A stretch of 64,000 nt of DNA, taken from NCBI GenBank assembly GCA_965220175.1, contig OZ244814.1, positions 62,001-126,000 of the forward strand, in the 5' to 3' direction. How positions within the stretch are numbered: position 1 is the first letter of the stretch; each line of letters opens with the position of its first letter. The notes beneath the pieces were generated by a model. The model did no database searches. It had not been told where the DNA came from and worked only from the letters and a program-made list of their open reading frames with translations. A program made the translations under genes and the position numbers. Below, in pieces: positions 52,454 to 61,510 of the stretch. Source of the stretch: VXOZ01 sp965220175 (GTDB lineage Bacteria > Chloroflexota > UBA11872 > VXOZ01).

Positions 52454-52900
52454 CTACGGCATTTCCGGCTCGAGCAGCGGTACGCGAATGCCCGTCACGA
52501 CGAGGTTATCCAAGTCCACAAAGTATACGGTCTCGACGCCGGGCCCGGTGCACGTGATCTTGACCTGGGAGACAGTCTGTCGGAATCCCGTGAACTCCTG
52601 GTACCCTGGGCAGGTCTTTTCGATTTCCGTAAGGTCATAGAAGATTATGCTCTGCGTCTGCGTTGGCGGCACGGGTGTGGGGTCTGCCTCCGCCTCCGCC
52701 GCTGCTGGAGGCGTCGTGTCAGGGGTCGGTGTGGACGTCGCGGTGGATTCGGCTTCGGCTTGCGGCGTAGCAGTAGGCGCAGGCTGTTCCGTCGCCTCGA
52801 CCGTCGGCGCAGGCGTGGATTCTTCCTCACCCTGCCCACCACAGCCAATTAAGGCAAACGCAAGGATACAGACCCCAAGTGCCTTACCCCAATTCCTCAC
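52454..52900 (-). CDS. Small lipoprotein, first of a paralogous trio
   Basis: 148 residues from GTG 52900 (GGAG upstream). Lipoprotein signal ends ALIGCG (Cys20), then a long Thr/Pro/Glu linker (about 22-80). The shared domain reads IIFYDLTEIEKTCPGYQEF, then VSQVKITCTGPGVETVYFVD and VVTGIRVPLLEPEMP. Promoter-proximal member of the lipoprotein operon, 160 bases after the hydantoinase B gene. Confidence 0.78.
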   Translation of the reverse strand: MRNWGKALGVCILAFALIGCGGQGEEESTPAPTVEATEQPAPTATPQAEAESTATSTPTPDTTPPAAAEAEADPTPVPPTQTQSIIFYDLTEIEKTCPGYQEFTGFRQTVSQVKITCTGPGVETVYFVDLDNLVVTGIRVPLLEPEMP

Positions 52901-53060
52901 GCGCGCTCGCTCCTCTCCGGCGTCGGTTTCTTCACGCTGCGGTACCCAGTTTGCGCCTGTCTATACTGTAGCGAAATCTCCCGCGCGCTGCCAAAAGGCA
53001 ATGGAATCCTGGGACCCATGGCAATGCTGAAGCATGGAGAAAGGGGGAGCGGCCAGCGCC

Positions 53061-54806
53061 TTAATCGGCCGAGCCCTGTTGGCCCTCGCGCCGGCGCAAC
53101 ATACGCGTCGATTCTTCGTCCACCACCCACGCATCCGGATCGATGCGAACACCGTATTCCCGCATGGCCGTGGCGCGGTCGTAGTAGCCGCGTCGGACGT
53201 CCTGAAGCACCAATTCGATGGGCCGCTCGAAAGGATCGCCGTAGCCGCCGCCACCGGGTGTTCGCAGGCTGAGCACATCTCCCGGCTCCATGTGGACATT
53301 CTCGTCTTTCGTGACGTGCTCCGGCCGGAACTCCTCGCCCCGTAGTGTGAACACGTGCTCCGCCGATTGCGCCGACTGACCGCCCAGTATGCCGAAGGGC
53401 GCAAACCGTCCACGCTCGCCGAGCAACGACGCGCTGGCGTTGCCGTCCCGAATCTGGAACTCGAAAATGACGCCGTACCCGCCGCGCCGTTTGCCGGCGC
53501 CGCCGGACCCTTCGCGAATTGTGTACCGGTTGAAGAGCACCGGATAGCGGAACTCGAAGATCTCCAGCGCCTGGGTGCGCGCGACGGCAATGGTGGGGTT
53601 GCCGTTGATCAACCCGTCGGTAAGGAAATTGCCGCCGTAGCCGCCGCCGATGAATGAGTAGAAGACGTAATAGCCCTTCCCCGGATTCTCGCCGCCGACC
53701 GAGAGGTTCGTCACCGTACCCATGGGCGCCGCATACGCGTGATCCGGGATCGCCTGGCCCAGCGCGCCCAGCATAACGTCGATAACCCGTTGACATACTT
53801 CTGCCGCACAACCGGCCACCGGCCGCGGCGGCTGCGCGTGCAGGAACGTCGACGTGGGTATATTCACCTTGATCGGCACAAAGCACCCCGCGTTGATGGG
53901 CACGTCGGGAAAGATGTGCTTGAAGGTAATGAAGACGCCGGCCAACGTCGTGCTGAAAACGCTGTTGAGCGGGCCGCGGCAGGGCGGGCTGCTCTCCGAG
54001 AAGTCCACGTAGACCTCGCTGCCGCTCACTGTAAGCTTCAGGCGGAGCGCCAGCGGCTCCCATTCGACACCGTCGCTGTCAATGTAGTCCGTAAACTCGT
54101 ACGTGCCGTCGGGAATGGTTTCGATATGGCTGCGCATGAGCCGCTCGGAGCGGTCCTTCATTTCATCCACAGCCTCGAAGACCGTTGCTTCGCCATAGCG
54201 GTCAAGGAGCTTGGTCAGGCGGTCGGCACCGAGATTGAGCGCCGTGATCTTCGCGATAATATCACCCTGCCGCTCGGCAGAGACGCGCACGTTATGCAGG
54301 ATAATGTCGAGCACGTCTTGATTGAGCTTGCCTGCCTGCATGATACGCACCGGCGGCAGACGCATGCCTTCCTGATATATCTCCGTCGCCCGCGTGGAAA
54401 AGCCGCCCGGCACCCGGCCGCCAATGTCCGGCCAGTGACCGCTGTTCGCCAGGAAGGCCGTCAGCTTGCCCTTATAGAAAAAGGGCCGCACCATCTTGAC
54501 GTCCATGAGGTGGGTGCCGCCGAGATATGGGTCATTGACGATGTAGACGTCGCCGTCGGCGATGTCCTTGACCCGCTCGATCACGGACCGCACCGTGAAC
54601 TCCATCACGCAGATGAAGTTCGGCAGACCGCGCGGACCCTGCATGATGACCTCGCCGTCACGCACGTGGTAGATACCGCTGGCGCGGTCGAATCCGTCGG
54701 AGATGACCGGTGAGAACGCCATCCGTTCCAGAGTAGCGTCCATCTCGTCGGCGATTTGTTCCAAGCCACCGCGTATGACGGCGAGTGTAATGGGGTCCAG
54801 GGCCAC
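53061..54806 (-). CDS. Hydantoinase B/oxoprolinase (HyuB) subunit
   Basis: 581 residues from GTG 54806. HyuB-family signatures: DPITLAVIRGGLEQIADEMD at the N-terminus, VNDPYLGGTHLMDV near 90, then GGQSAQSAEHVFTLRG and the LRTPGGGGYGDPFERP C-terminal motif. Works with the HyuA subunit encoded just upstream to hydrolyse N-methylhydantoin, 5-oxoproline or a related cyclic amide with ATP, or to carboxylate acetone-like substrates. Only one base separates it from the hyuA stop. Confidence 0.92.
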   Translation of the reverse strand: MALDPITLAVIRGGLEQIADEMDATLERMAFSPVISDGFDRASGIYHVRDGEVIMQGPRGLPNFICVMEFTVRSVIERVKDIADGDVYIVNDPYLGGTHLMDVKMVRPFFYKGKLTAFLANSGHWPDIGGRVPGGFSTRATEIYQEGMRLPPVRIMQAGKLNQDVLDIILHNVRVSAERQGDIIAKITALNLGADRLTKLLDRYGEATVFEAVDEMKDRSERLMRSHIETIPDGTYEFTDYIDSDGVEWEPLALRLKLTVSGSEVYVDFSESSPPCRGPLNSVFSTTLAGVFITFKHIFPDVPINAGCFVPIKVNIPTSTFLHAQPPRPVAGCAAEVCQRVIDVMLGALGQAIPDHAYAAPMGTVTNLSVGGENPGKGYYVFYSFIGGGYGGNFLTDGLINGNPTIAVARTQALEIFEFRYPVLFNRYTIREGSGGAGKRRGGYGVIFEFQIRDGNASASLLGERGRFAPFGILGGQSAQSAEHVFTLRGEEFRPEHVTKDENVHMEPGDVLSLRTPGGGGYGDPFERPIELVLQDVRRGYYDRATAMREYGVRIDPDAWVVDEESTRMLRRREGQQGSAD

Positions 54807-54807
54807 G

Positions 54808-56874
54808 TCACGTCACCTCAATCATCAAGCTGCCGCCTTCAGCCACGGTAGCGCGGCACCACGGTTCCAGCCATACCGTCGTATCAGCCTGCTCGATGAG
54901 CGCCGGGCCGGACAACACCGCGTCCCAAGGAAGTTTGGCACGGTCATAGACCGGACAGGTGAGGAATCCGTCGTCCACAAAGACGCTCCGTTCCTCTTTC
55001 TGCGCGTCCGTTACCGTCGTCGCGGGGGCACTTACGAAGTCCTTCAGCCGCACGTCCGTACGCACTCCGATCACGGCCGTACGGAGATTGAGCAGGCGAA
55101 TCGGGATCTGCGCCAGCAGCTCTTCCAGACCGCCAAAACCCTCCTCTACCCGACCGTAGCGCTGAAGGTAAGCGCTGCCGAAACTCTCAGCAATGCTTTC
55201 GTGGCTGAGCTTGCCCGCAGGTAAGCGCGTGCGGATGACGTGCGTCTGCCCTTCATAGGAAATATCGGCCTCGCGCACCACATTAACGCGCTGCAAGGGG
55301 ACATTCTCACCTGCGAGCAATTCTTCACCTGCCGCAAGATGGTCGGCATAGATTCGCTCCACAATCGCCAAATCAAGGTCGCTCAGGAGAGTGTTCTGCA
55401 TCGTCACGAAATCATGCTGACGGTCGGCAATCACGCAGCCCCAGGCTGAAGCAATGCCAGGATAATACGGCACGATGCCCTGTCCAATGCTCAACTCCCG
55501 GAGGAGGTAGCCCACGTGCAGCGGCCCGCTGCCGCCAAAGGAAAAGAGGGCGAACTCACGTGGGTCGTGGCCCTTGTCAATGGAAACCCGCCGCAGGCTG
55601 CCGGCAATGCGGTTGTTCGCCACGGTCACGATCGCCTGCGCGGCCTGTTCGGTGGTAAGCCCCAGCGGTTTGCCGATAGTCTCTGTAATGACGGAACGAG
55701 CGCCCGCTAGGTCGAATCTCTCGCCCGCGACACCGGCAATCGGGTAGTTGGGATTAATCCTGCCGAGAATCAGATTGGCGTCGGTGAGCGTCGGCGCTGT
55801 GCCGTTCTTGCCATAACAGACCGGCCCCGGTTCCGCACCTGCGCTCAGCGGCCCTACCTGCAACAAGCCGCCCTGATCGATCCGGGCAATGCTACCGCCG
55901 CCTGCGCCGATGGTATGAATGTCGATCATCGAGACCATAAGCGGAATGCCGAATTCCAGGTCCATGCCGCTTGACGGCAGCGGCTTCCCTTCCTGCACGA
56001 GCGATACGTCGAGGCTTGTGCCGCCCATGTCGTAGGTGATGAGGTTCGAAAAACCATCCTCGGCGGCGATTCTGGTTGCGGCAATCACGCCGGCTGCCGG
56101 ACCGGACAGCACCGTATTGAGCGGTAGGTCCCGCACGGAGTCAGCCGCCATCATGCCGCCGTTCGACTGCATGATGAAGAGATCGCTCCCATATCCACGT
56201 TCCTTCAGCCGCTCTTCCAACTGTTCCAGGTACTCACCCACGTTCGGCTGCACGTAGGCGTTTACCACCGCTGTGCTCGTGCGTTCGAACTCGCGGAATA
56301 CCGGCAGCGTTTCGCTGGACGTGACGACATAGAGATGGGGCCACTCCTCCTGGAGAATCTCTTTGGCGCGCAGCTCGTGTTCGGGATTTGCATAGGAATT
56401 CATGAAGCTGACCACGATGGCTTCTACCCAGTGCGCCAGCAGCAACCTTCCCGCCTCCAGCACCTCCTCCTCGTTCAGGGGAGTAAGCACGGTGCCCTCG
56501 GCGGCGATGCGTTCGGTAACCTCCAGGCGGCGGTCGCGGGGAATGAGCGGCTCGAAGGACCCGGTGAGGCCATACATGTGAGGACGGTCGCGGCGGCGCA
56601 ACTCCAGAATGTCGCGAAAGCCGCGCGTGGCGATCAATCCGCAGCGGCCGCCATCCCGTTCCAAGACGGCGTTGGTGGCTACGGTGGTGCCATGGGTGAC
56701 AAGATCAATGGAAGGGTACGAGACGTGCAGGCCGTCGAGGGCGGTAATGAAGCCGGTCGACTGATCGTCGGGCGTGGTCGCAACCTTGCCGATTTCGAGT
56801 TCGCGGCGCGCCTCATCAAGTACGACCACGTCCGTAAACGTGCCGCCAATATCCACACCTACGAGCGTGCCCAT
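54808..56874 (-). CDS. Hydantoinase A/oxoprolinase (HyuA) subunit
   Basis: 688 residues from the ATG at 56874; AGAGG lies nine bases upstream, while the longer TTG start at 56895 has no site. ATP-binding actin-like fold: VGVDIGGTFTDVVVLD at the N-terminus, DLVTHGTTVATNAVLER, LSGPAAGVIAA, YDMGGTSLDVSLV and FSFGGSGPLHV. Partner of HyuB for cyclic-amide hydrolysis. The pair may be the N-methylhydantoinase/oxoprolinase used in creatinine or 5-oxoproline catabolism; a creatininase-family gene is at 26240, but not linked. Confidence 0.92.
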   Translation of the reverse strand: MGTLVGVDIGGTFTDVVVLDEARRELEIGKVATTPDDQSTGFITALDGLHVSYPSIDLVTHGTTVATNAVLERDGGRCGLIATRGFRDILELRRRDRPHMYGLTGSFEPLIPRDRRLEVTERIAAEGTVLTPLNEEEVLEAGRLLLAHWVEAIVVSFMNSYANPEHELRAKEILQEEWPHLYVVTSSETLPVFREFERTSTAVVNAYVQPNVGEYLEQLEERLKERGYGSDLFIMQSNGGMMAADSVRDLPLNTVLSGPAAGVIAATRIAAEDGFSNLITYDMGGTSLDVSLVQEGKPLPSSGMDLEFGIPLMVSMIDIHTIGAGGGSIARIDQGGLLQVGPLSAGAEPGPVCYGKNGTAPTLTDANLILGRINPNYPIAGVAGERFDLAGARSVITETIGKPLGLTTEQAAQAIVTVANNRIAGSLRRVSIDKGHDPREFALFSFGGSGPLHVGYLLRELSIGQGIVPYYPGIASAWGCVIADRQHDFVTMQNTLLSDLDLAIVERIYADHLAAGEELLAGENVPLQRVNVVREADISYEGQTHVIRTRLPAGKLSHESIAESFGSAYLQRYGRVEEGFGGLEELLAQIPIRLLNLRTAVIGVRTDVRLKDFVSAPATTVTDAQKEERSVFVDDGFLTCPVYDRAKLPWDAVLSGPALIEQADTTVWLEPWCRATVAEGGSLMIEVT

Positions 56875-56927
56875 GCGCAATGACCTCTGTGGCAAGGATG
56901 TTTGTATCGTATTGTAGAGTAAAGTGT

Positions 56928-57263
56928 TTAGGAGAAAAGGCCGAGCCGCTTGCAGATCTGGTAGAAATTAACGCTCCAACCCCAACCGAAGATATGCGGC
57001 GTAAAGATGCGCGGATCGTCGGCATTCCACAGCCGACCCTTCAGCCGGTCAAACGTCGGCGGGCTGAAGCTATAGGGAATGCCGAGTAATTCGCCTTCTT
57101 TCTCACGACGCTTGAATGCAATCAGTCCCACAATGGCCGTAGCCAACGCTGCGAATGCACCCGCCCGTTCGCTGCGGTTGATCCTGCCGAAAGGGGCAAT
57201 GGAAACAATGCCGAGCACCAGAGCAAGAATGATGATGAGCGTGCGCTTGGTACCGTCGGACAT
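56928..57263 (-). CDS. DUF5808 membrane protein
   Basis: 111 residues from the ATG at 57263, with the ribosome site GGGGGA inside the end of dapF, two bases before. Two transmembrane helices (about 8-25 and 37-55). The C-terminal RLWNADDPRIFTPHIFGWGW is the DUF5808 signature. Function unknown. Translationally coupled to dapF. Confidence 0.8.
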   Translation of the reverse strand: MSDGTKRTLIIILALVLGIVSIAPFGRINRSERAGAFAALATAIVGLIAFKRREKEGELLGIPYSFSPPTFDRLKGRLWNADDPRIFTPHIFGWGWSVNFYQICKRLGLFS

Positions 57264-57265
57264 CG

Positions 57266-58114
57266 CTAGTCCCCCTGCAGCCAACTACCGGAGAATACCG
57301 TCTGGGCCGCGCCTCGCATAAGCACATGACCTGTGCCGTCCCACGAGATGGTCAGATCTCCGCCGGGGAGACCGATAGTGACGGTCTCGTCGGTAAGACC
57401 ATGCAAACGGGCAGCCACCGCCGTGGCGCACGCGCCCGTCCCGCAGGCCAGCGTGGGGCCGGCGCCGCGTTCCCACACTTTCACCTCGATGCGGTCGCGC
57501 CCCACCACCTGGGCAATCTCGAAATTCGTGCGCTTGGGAAACGCCGGATGGTGTTCTACTTCCGGCCCAATGGTGGTGAGCGGAAAAGCCTCGATGTCGT
57601 CCAGAAACGTGATGGCGTGGGGATTGCCCATGGAGACGGCCGAAATCTTGAGGTCCGCGCCGTTCACTTGCAGCGGCATGTCCATTACCGGCGTGGTTGT
57701 CGCCTGCACCGGAATCACCGCGGGTTCGAGGAAAGGCGGGCCCATGTCCACGGAGACGGCAAAGTTGTCGTTATCACCCGGATGCACGTTTACCTTGAGC
57801 ATGCCCGCCAGCGTATCCACTTCCAGCCAGCCTTCGCCGATTTCCCCGGTGTCATAGAGGTATTTGGCAAAGCAGCGTATGCCGTTGCCGCACATTTCGG
57901 CCTCGCTGCCGTCGGGATTGAACATGCGGAACTGGTAACCCTGGCTGTCATCGGTATCGATGAGGAGCAGTCCGTCGCTGCCAACCCCAAAGTTCCGGTC
58001 GCAGAGCTTCGCCGCCAAGTCCGCCCACGCTCGCTCGCCATTGGAGCGGGTGTCAACCACGACAAAGTCATTGCCCGTGCCGTGCATTTTTATGAATTCT
58101 AGTTCCTGTGTCAT
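57266..58114 (-). CDS. dapF: Diaminopimelate epimerase
   Basis: 282 residues from the ATG at 58114; an in-frame start at 58147 adds a tail unlike the family. Cofactor-free epimerase with the two catalytic cysteines C75 (EMCGNGIR) and C224 (ACGTGACA). N-terminal FIKMHGTGNDFVVVD is diagnostic. Converts LL- to meso-diaminopimelate between DapL and LysA. First gene of a two-gene unit with the DUF5808 protein. Confidence 0.96.
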   Translation of the reverse strand: MTQELEFIKMHGTGNDFVVVDTRSNGERAWADLAAKLCDRNFGVGSDGLLLIDTDDSQGYQFRMFNPDGSEAEMCGNGIRCFAKYLYDTGEIGEGWLEVDTLAGMLKVNVHPGDNDNFAVSVDMGPPFLEPAVIPVQATTTPVMDMPLQVNGADLKISAVSMGNPHAITFLDDIEAFPLTTIGPEVEHHPAFPKRTNFEIAQVVGRDRIEVKVWERGAGPTLACGTGACATAVAARLHGLTDETVTIGLPGGDLTISWDGTGHVLMRGAAQTVFSGSWLQGD

Positions 58115-58292
58115 CGTCTGCTCTTTACTCTCTGAAAGGCTATCCACCGAAATTCTCTACTTAGACTGGAAAGTGCTCTACGCTTCCACCAAACTCTCCA
58201 CGGAATGGACATGCTAGGGAGTTCTCAGCCAGCACCTGACCGTCGTATTTTGGCCCACAAGTCTATCAGCACCTCAACCGCCGGGAGTTGCC

Positions 58293-58547
58293 CTAAACCG
58301 GCAGCAACTCAAGCGCAGCCAAGACACCTATGACAACTATCGCTACGGCGTACAGATGAATTCGCATGCGCAACTCCTGTTCGCGCATACGTGCCTCGAG
58401 GTCGTTCAGACGCGTGTTCAAGTGGGACTTAGTGACGAGGTCGTCCCACGAGTCACCCAAGGTTTCCAGCAAGGCTTCCGCCAGCTCTTTGCTGCAGCCC
58501 GCGCCGGTGAGACGCTCGAACGCCTTATGCGTATCCTTCACGGCCAC
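58293..58547 (-). CDS. DUF1640/CCDC90-like membrane-anchored coiled-coil protein
   Basis: 84 residues from the GTG at 58547, chosen because AAGGAG precedes it and because it matches the start of the homologue at 1-333 (MAIFDTHSAF against MAVKDTHKAF). Helical head, a short coiled coil (LNTRLNDLEARMREQELRM) and a C-terminal transmembrane helix (about 64-82). It lies 14 bases after miaA on the same strand. Function unknown. Confidence 0.75.
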   Translation of the reverse strand: MAVKDTHKAFERLTGAGCSKELAEALLETLGDSWDDLVTKSHLNTRLNDLEARMREQELRMRIHLYAVAIVVIGVLAALELLPV

Positions 58548-58561
58548 CGTACATTGCTCCT

Positions 58562-59524
58562 TCAATTCGCGGAGTCCCTGCGCCGCTCACACTCCCGGTA
58601 AAACTCTCTTATCCGCTTCCTGGCAGACTCTATGGCATCCGCGCCTATCTCTATCCATTGTATGCCCTTTTGTTTGCGGAACCAAGTCTCCTGGCGCTTT
58701 GCGAGTTGGTGTGTGGCAAACCTGGTCTGCTCCAGCGCCTCCGCCAGCGAACACTTTCCGTGAACATAGTCGGCAAGCTGGCCGTAGCCGGCACTTTGCA
58801 TGCTCGGCAGGTCCGTACTGACGCCCTGTGCGAGTAGCCGCGCCACCTCCTCTACAAAGCCATCTGCAACCATCTTGTCAACCCGCTCGTCAATGCGCCG
58901 GTAGAGCGTGTCGCGGTCGGTGCGCAGACCAATCTGCAATACGGGATACGCCGGCGGGCACCGGGTACGTTGGGAGGAGAATGGCTTGCCGGAAACGATG
59001 CAGACTTCCAAGGCGCGGATGAGACGCCGGGGATTGCGCCGATCGATCCGTGCCGCAGCCGCAGGATCCAGGTCCCGCAACTGCGCGTACAGGCCGTCCA
59101 CACCCTCTTCCTGCATTGTCCGCTCAAGCTCGGCGCGGAGCTCAGGCTGCGGCGGCACGTCAGGGAATGTCAGACCGTCTACGAGGGACTGTACATACAA
59201 TCCGGTCCCACCGACAAGCCAGGGCCGCTTGCCCCGCGCAGCCACGTTCTCCAACGCTCTCTCGGCGTGGTCGCGCCACACCGCAACCGAGAATGAGGTG
59301 CTGTCCGCAGATACCACATTCACAACATGGTGCGGCGCCCGCGCGCGCTCTTGCACGGTGGGCTTGGCGGTGCCGATATCCAGACCGCGGTAGACCTGGC
59401 GCGAGTCCGCGCTGATGATCTCCGCGGCGAATTCCGCTGCCAGCGCAACGGCAAGTCCTGTCTTCCCCGTGGCTGTTGGTCCAACGATTGCGACCAGGGA
59501 TTCAGGTGAATTGACGGCGCTCAT
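58562..59524 (-). CDS. miaA: tRNA dimethylallyltransferase
   Basis: 320 residues. P-loop GPTATGKT (15-22), SADSRQVYRGLDIGTAKP (39-56) and VGGTGLYVQSLVDGL identify MiaA, which prenylates A37 of tRNAs reading codons that start with U. C-terminal TRFATHQLAKRQETWFRKQ holds the tRNA-binding basic residues. Starts at the ATG at 59524. Confidence 0.96.
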   Translation of the reverse strand: MSAVNSPESLVAIVGPTATGKTGLAVALAAEFAAEIISADSRQVYRGLDIGTAKPTVQERARAPHHVVNVVSADSTSFSVAVWRDHAERALENVAARGKRPWLVGGTGLYVQSLVDGLTFPDVPPQPELRAELERTMQEEGVDGLYAQLRDLDPAAAARIDRRNPRRLIRALEVCIVSGKPFSSQRTRCPPAYPVLQIGLRTDRDTLYRRIDERVDKMVADGFVEEVARLLAQGVSTDLPSMQSAGYGQLADYVHGKCSLAEALEQTRFATHQLAKRQETWFRKQKGIQWIEIGADAIESARKRIREFYRECERRRDSAN

Positions 59525-59546
59525 GGCGTGCGATGAGTGAGAGGCG

Positions 59547-59671
59547 GTGGCGGTTTCGTGCTCAATCCATTCGGTCTGCGCAAGTGCTACGGCAAGAGCT
59601 CAATTCCAAGAACAAAAGGCGTCAGGCGCTGGAACTGCCTGTAATCTCACATTACTGCACGAAACCGCCAC
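59547..59671. repeat. 125-bp element with 15-bp perfect inverted termini
   Basis: GTGGCGGTTTCGTGC (59547-59561) and GCACGAAACCGCCAC (59657-59671) are perfect inverted repeats around a 95-base centre, filling almost the whole gap between miaA and the SDR gene. MITE-like in form; no coding capacity. Confidence 0.7.
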
Positions 59672-59676
59672 GCCGG

Positions 59677-60405
59677 TCACATCAGACTTGCAGCCAGCAC
59701 GACTTCCGGCACGTAGGCGCGGGGCGGCAAGGAGGCGATAAAGAGCGCCGCCTCGGCGACGTCCTCCGGTTGCAGCATCTTGGGAAAGGCCTCGGGCGGC
59801 GGCGGCTCCGGCCGTTTTTCCAGCAGCGGCGTCTCGCACGGGCCGGGGAACACCACCGAGACGCGAATGCCGCGCTCGCGCTCCTCCATCATGGTGCCGT
59901 GGGCCAGACCCCGCACGCCGTGCTTCGCCGCTTGATAGGCAATGCCGGAGACAACGTTGGGTTTCTGCACGGCGTCGGACGAATAGTGGATGATCGTGCC
60001 GGCGCCCTGGTCGCGCATAGTCGGCAGAACGGCGTCCACCAAATTGTAGGCCACGGTTAGATTGTGCGCGATCATCATGTCCCAGTCTGCCGGCTGCATC
60101 TCGGTGAAGGCGCGGTTCTTGATGTTGGTGCCCACGCTGTTGACCAAGACGTCGATCTTGCCGAACTCTTCACGGGTGCGCTCGGCCATAGCGGCCACGG
60201 CAGCGCGATCGTTCGCGTCCGTCGGCACTGCCAGGGCGGTACCGCCGGCCTGCGTAATCTCATCCACCAGCGCGGCCAGCTTATCCGCGCTGCGCGCCGC
60301 CACGACAACTTTCGCGCCTTCTTGCGCGAAAAGCCGCGCCGTCGCCGCGCCCATACCCGTGCTGGCGCCACCGATGACGGCAACCATTCCATTGAGTCTT
60401 CCCAC
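59677..60405 (-). CDS. Short-chain dehydrogenase/reductase
   Basis: 242 residues from GTG 60405 (GAGGGACGC upstream). NAD(P)-binding GGASTGMG (12-19), VLVNSVGTN in place of NNAG, and catalytic S142, Y157 and K161. Substrate unknown. The stop lies 5 bases from the right end of the 125-bp inverted-repeat element. Confidence 0.9.
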   Translation of the reverse strand: MGRLNGMVAVIGGASTGMGAATARLFAQEGAKVVVAARSADKLAALVDEITQAGGTALAVPTDANDRAAVAAMAERTREEFGKIDVLVNSVGTNIKNRAFTEMQPADWDMMIAHNLTVAYNLVDAVLPTMRDQGAGTIIHYSSDAVQKPNVVSGIAYQAAKHGVRGLAHGTMMEERERGIRVSVVFPGPCETPLLEKRPEPPPPEAFPKMLQPEDVAEAALFIASLPPRAYVPEVVLAASLM

Positions 60406-60481
60406 GCGTCCCTCTACTCCCTTCGTCGCTTGCTAATGTCTAGGTTTATGTCGAGTTTTGGTGTTGGTCTGTCAAATGCCC

Positions 60482-61282
60482 CTAGTCCACGTCAGCGCCA
60501 AGTCCGTCTAAGAGATCAAGCAAGTACCGGCGGGCGCGTGTGGCCTCGTGGTGGACCTCCTCAATGGTGCCCTCGCCGAGTTGCTCGATCATGCAGGGGC
60601 CGTCAAAGTCATGGTCGCGCAGGATCGTGAAGAGCGCCTTGAAATCCACGTCACCGTCGCCGGGCGTTACGTCCACCGAGCCCTGGACGCCGCCGGTTTC
60701 ATCCTTGATGGACATGCCAGCCACGTAGGGCGCAAGTTCCTCAAAGTCGACCTCCGGCCGTTCGCCGGTGTAGAAGAGCACGTTGCCGGGATCGTAGAAG
60801 ACCTTCAAGTTATCGGAACTGATGCGCTGCATCAACGCCACCAAGCCGCGCGCCGTCGCGGTCACGCCGCCGTGGGGCTTCATCATCACCACAATGCCTT
60901 TGCTCTTGGCATACTCTGCGGCCTCTTCCATGAGCTCCAAGAACTGGTCGTAGAGCGCCTCGTCGTTAGTGCCGCTATTGTGCATAAAGGTCGCGCCGAG
61001 CGTGTGGCTGTTGTCCACGTAACTATGCAGGGCCGATCGCGCGTCGGCCTCGACGCCCCAGGGGATGCTCGTATAATTCTCCAGGTTCTTCAGATTGTAC
61101 TTCTCAAGCAATCCGGCAAGATTGCTCACCTGATCGGCCGAGGCATTGGGCGGCAATGGCAAGCCGTCCCCCGCGGTCATGAAGCCAAAGTACTGGAAGC
61201 CCGCCTGCGCCGTGCCTTCCAGGGATGCCTCCAACGGATACTTGGTCCAAGGCCGGCTGAAACACCCAAGGTGAACCTTCAT
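60482..61282 (-). CDS. Sugar phosphate isomerase/epimerase-family TIM-barrel protein
   Basis: 266 residues from the ATG at 61282 (GAGAGGACG upstream); the open frame reaches 61369 but without signals. Xylose-isomerase-like fold: MKVHLGCFSRPWTKYPLEAS, MMKPHGGVTATARG, FYDPGNVLFYTG and MIEQLGEGTIEE carry the metal-binding Glu/Asp/His residues expected for this family. Substrate unknown. Located 76 bases before the SDR, same strand, so both may serve one catabolic route. Confidence 0.82.
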   Translation of the reverse strand: MKVHLGCFSRPWTKYPLEASLEGTAQAGFQYFGFMTAGDGLPLPPNASADQVSNLAGLLEKYNLKNLENYTSIPWGVEADARSALHSYVDNSHTLGATFMHNSGTNDEALYDQFLELMEEAAEYAKSKGIVVMMKPHGGVTATARGLVALMQRISSDNLKVFYDPGNVLFYTGERPEVDFEELAPYVAGMSIKDETGGVQGSVDVTPGDGDVDFKALFTILRDHDFDGPCMIEQLGEGTIEEVHHEATRARRYLLDLLDGLGADVD

Positions 61283-61497
61283 ATTCGTCCTCTCTTGCCC
61301 TTTTGCCGTATGCAGATATCCATCGATGCCAACGGGCAGAACGTAGCACGCGGCTGTGGACGCTGTCAACGCGGCGAGGCAGCAACACGATGGGGTTCAC
61401 AAAGCAAAAGGCATACCAGAGCGTCCACCGCACAAGTGCCCGCAGCCGTGCGCCCAGAGCAGCCACGCCGCCACACCGATTTAGCTGCACGACCCTG

Positions 61498-61503
61498 TAT
61501 ACT
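61498..61503 (+). promoter_or_regulatory. TATACT box immediately before the pseudouridine synthase gene
   Basis: TATACT ends seven bases before the ATG at 61511. No Shine-Dalgarno lies between. If used, transcription would begin at or next to the start codon, giving a leaderless mRNA. No good -35 is visible. Confidence 0.4.
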
Positions 61504-61510
61504 TGTGGAC

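Noticed and set aside
60548..61510. N-terminal extension of the pseudouridine synthase
   Set aside because: Antisense of the isomerase gene; the S4 domain begins at 61511.
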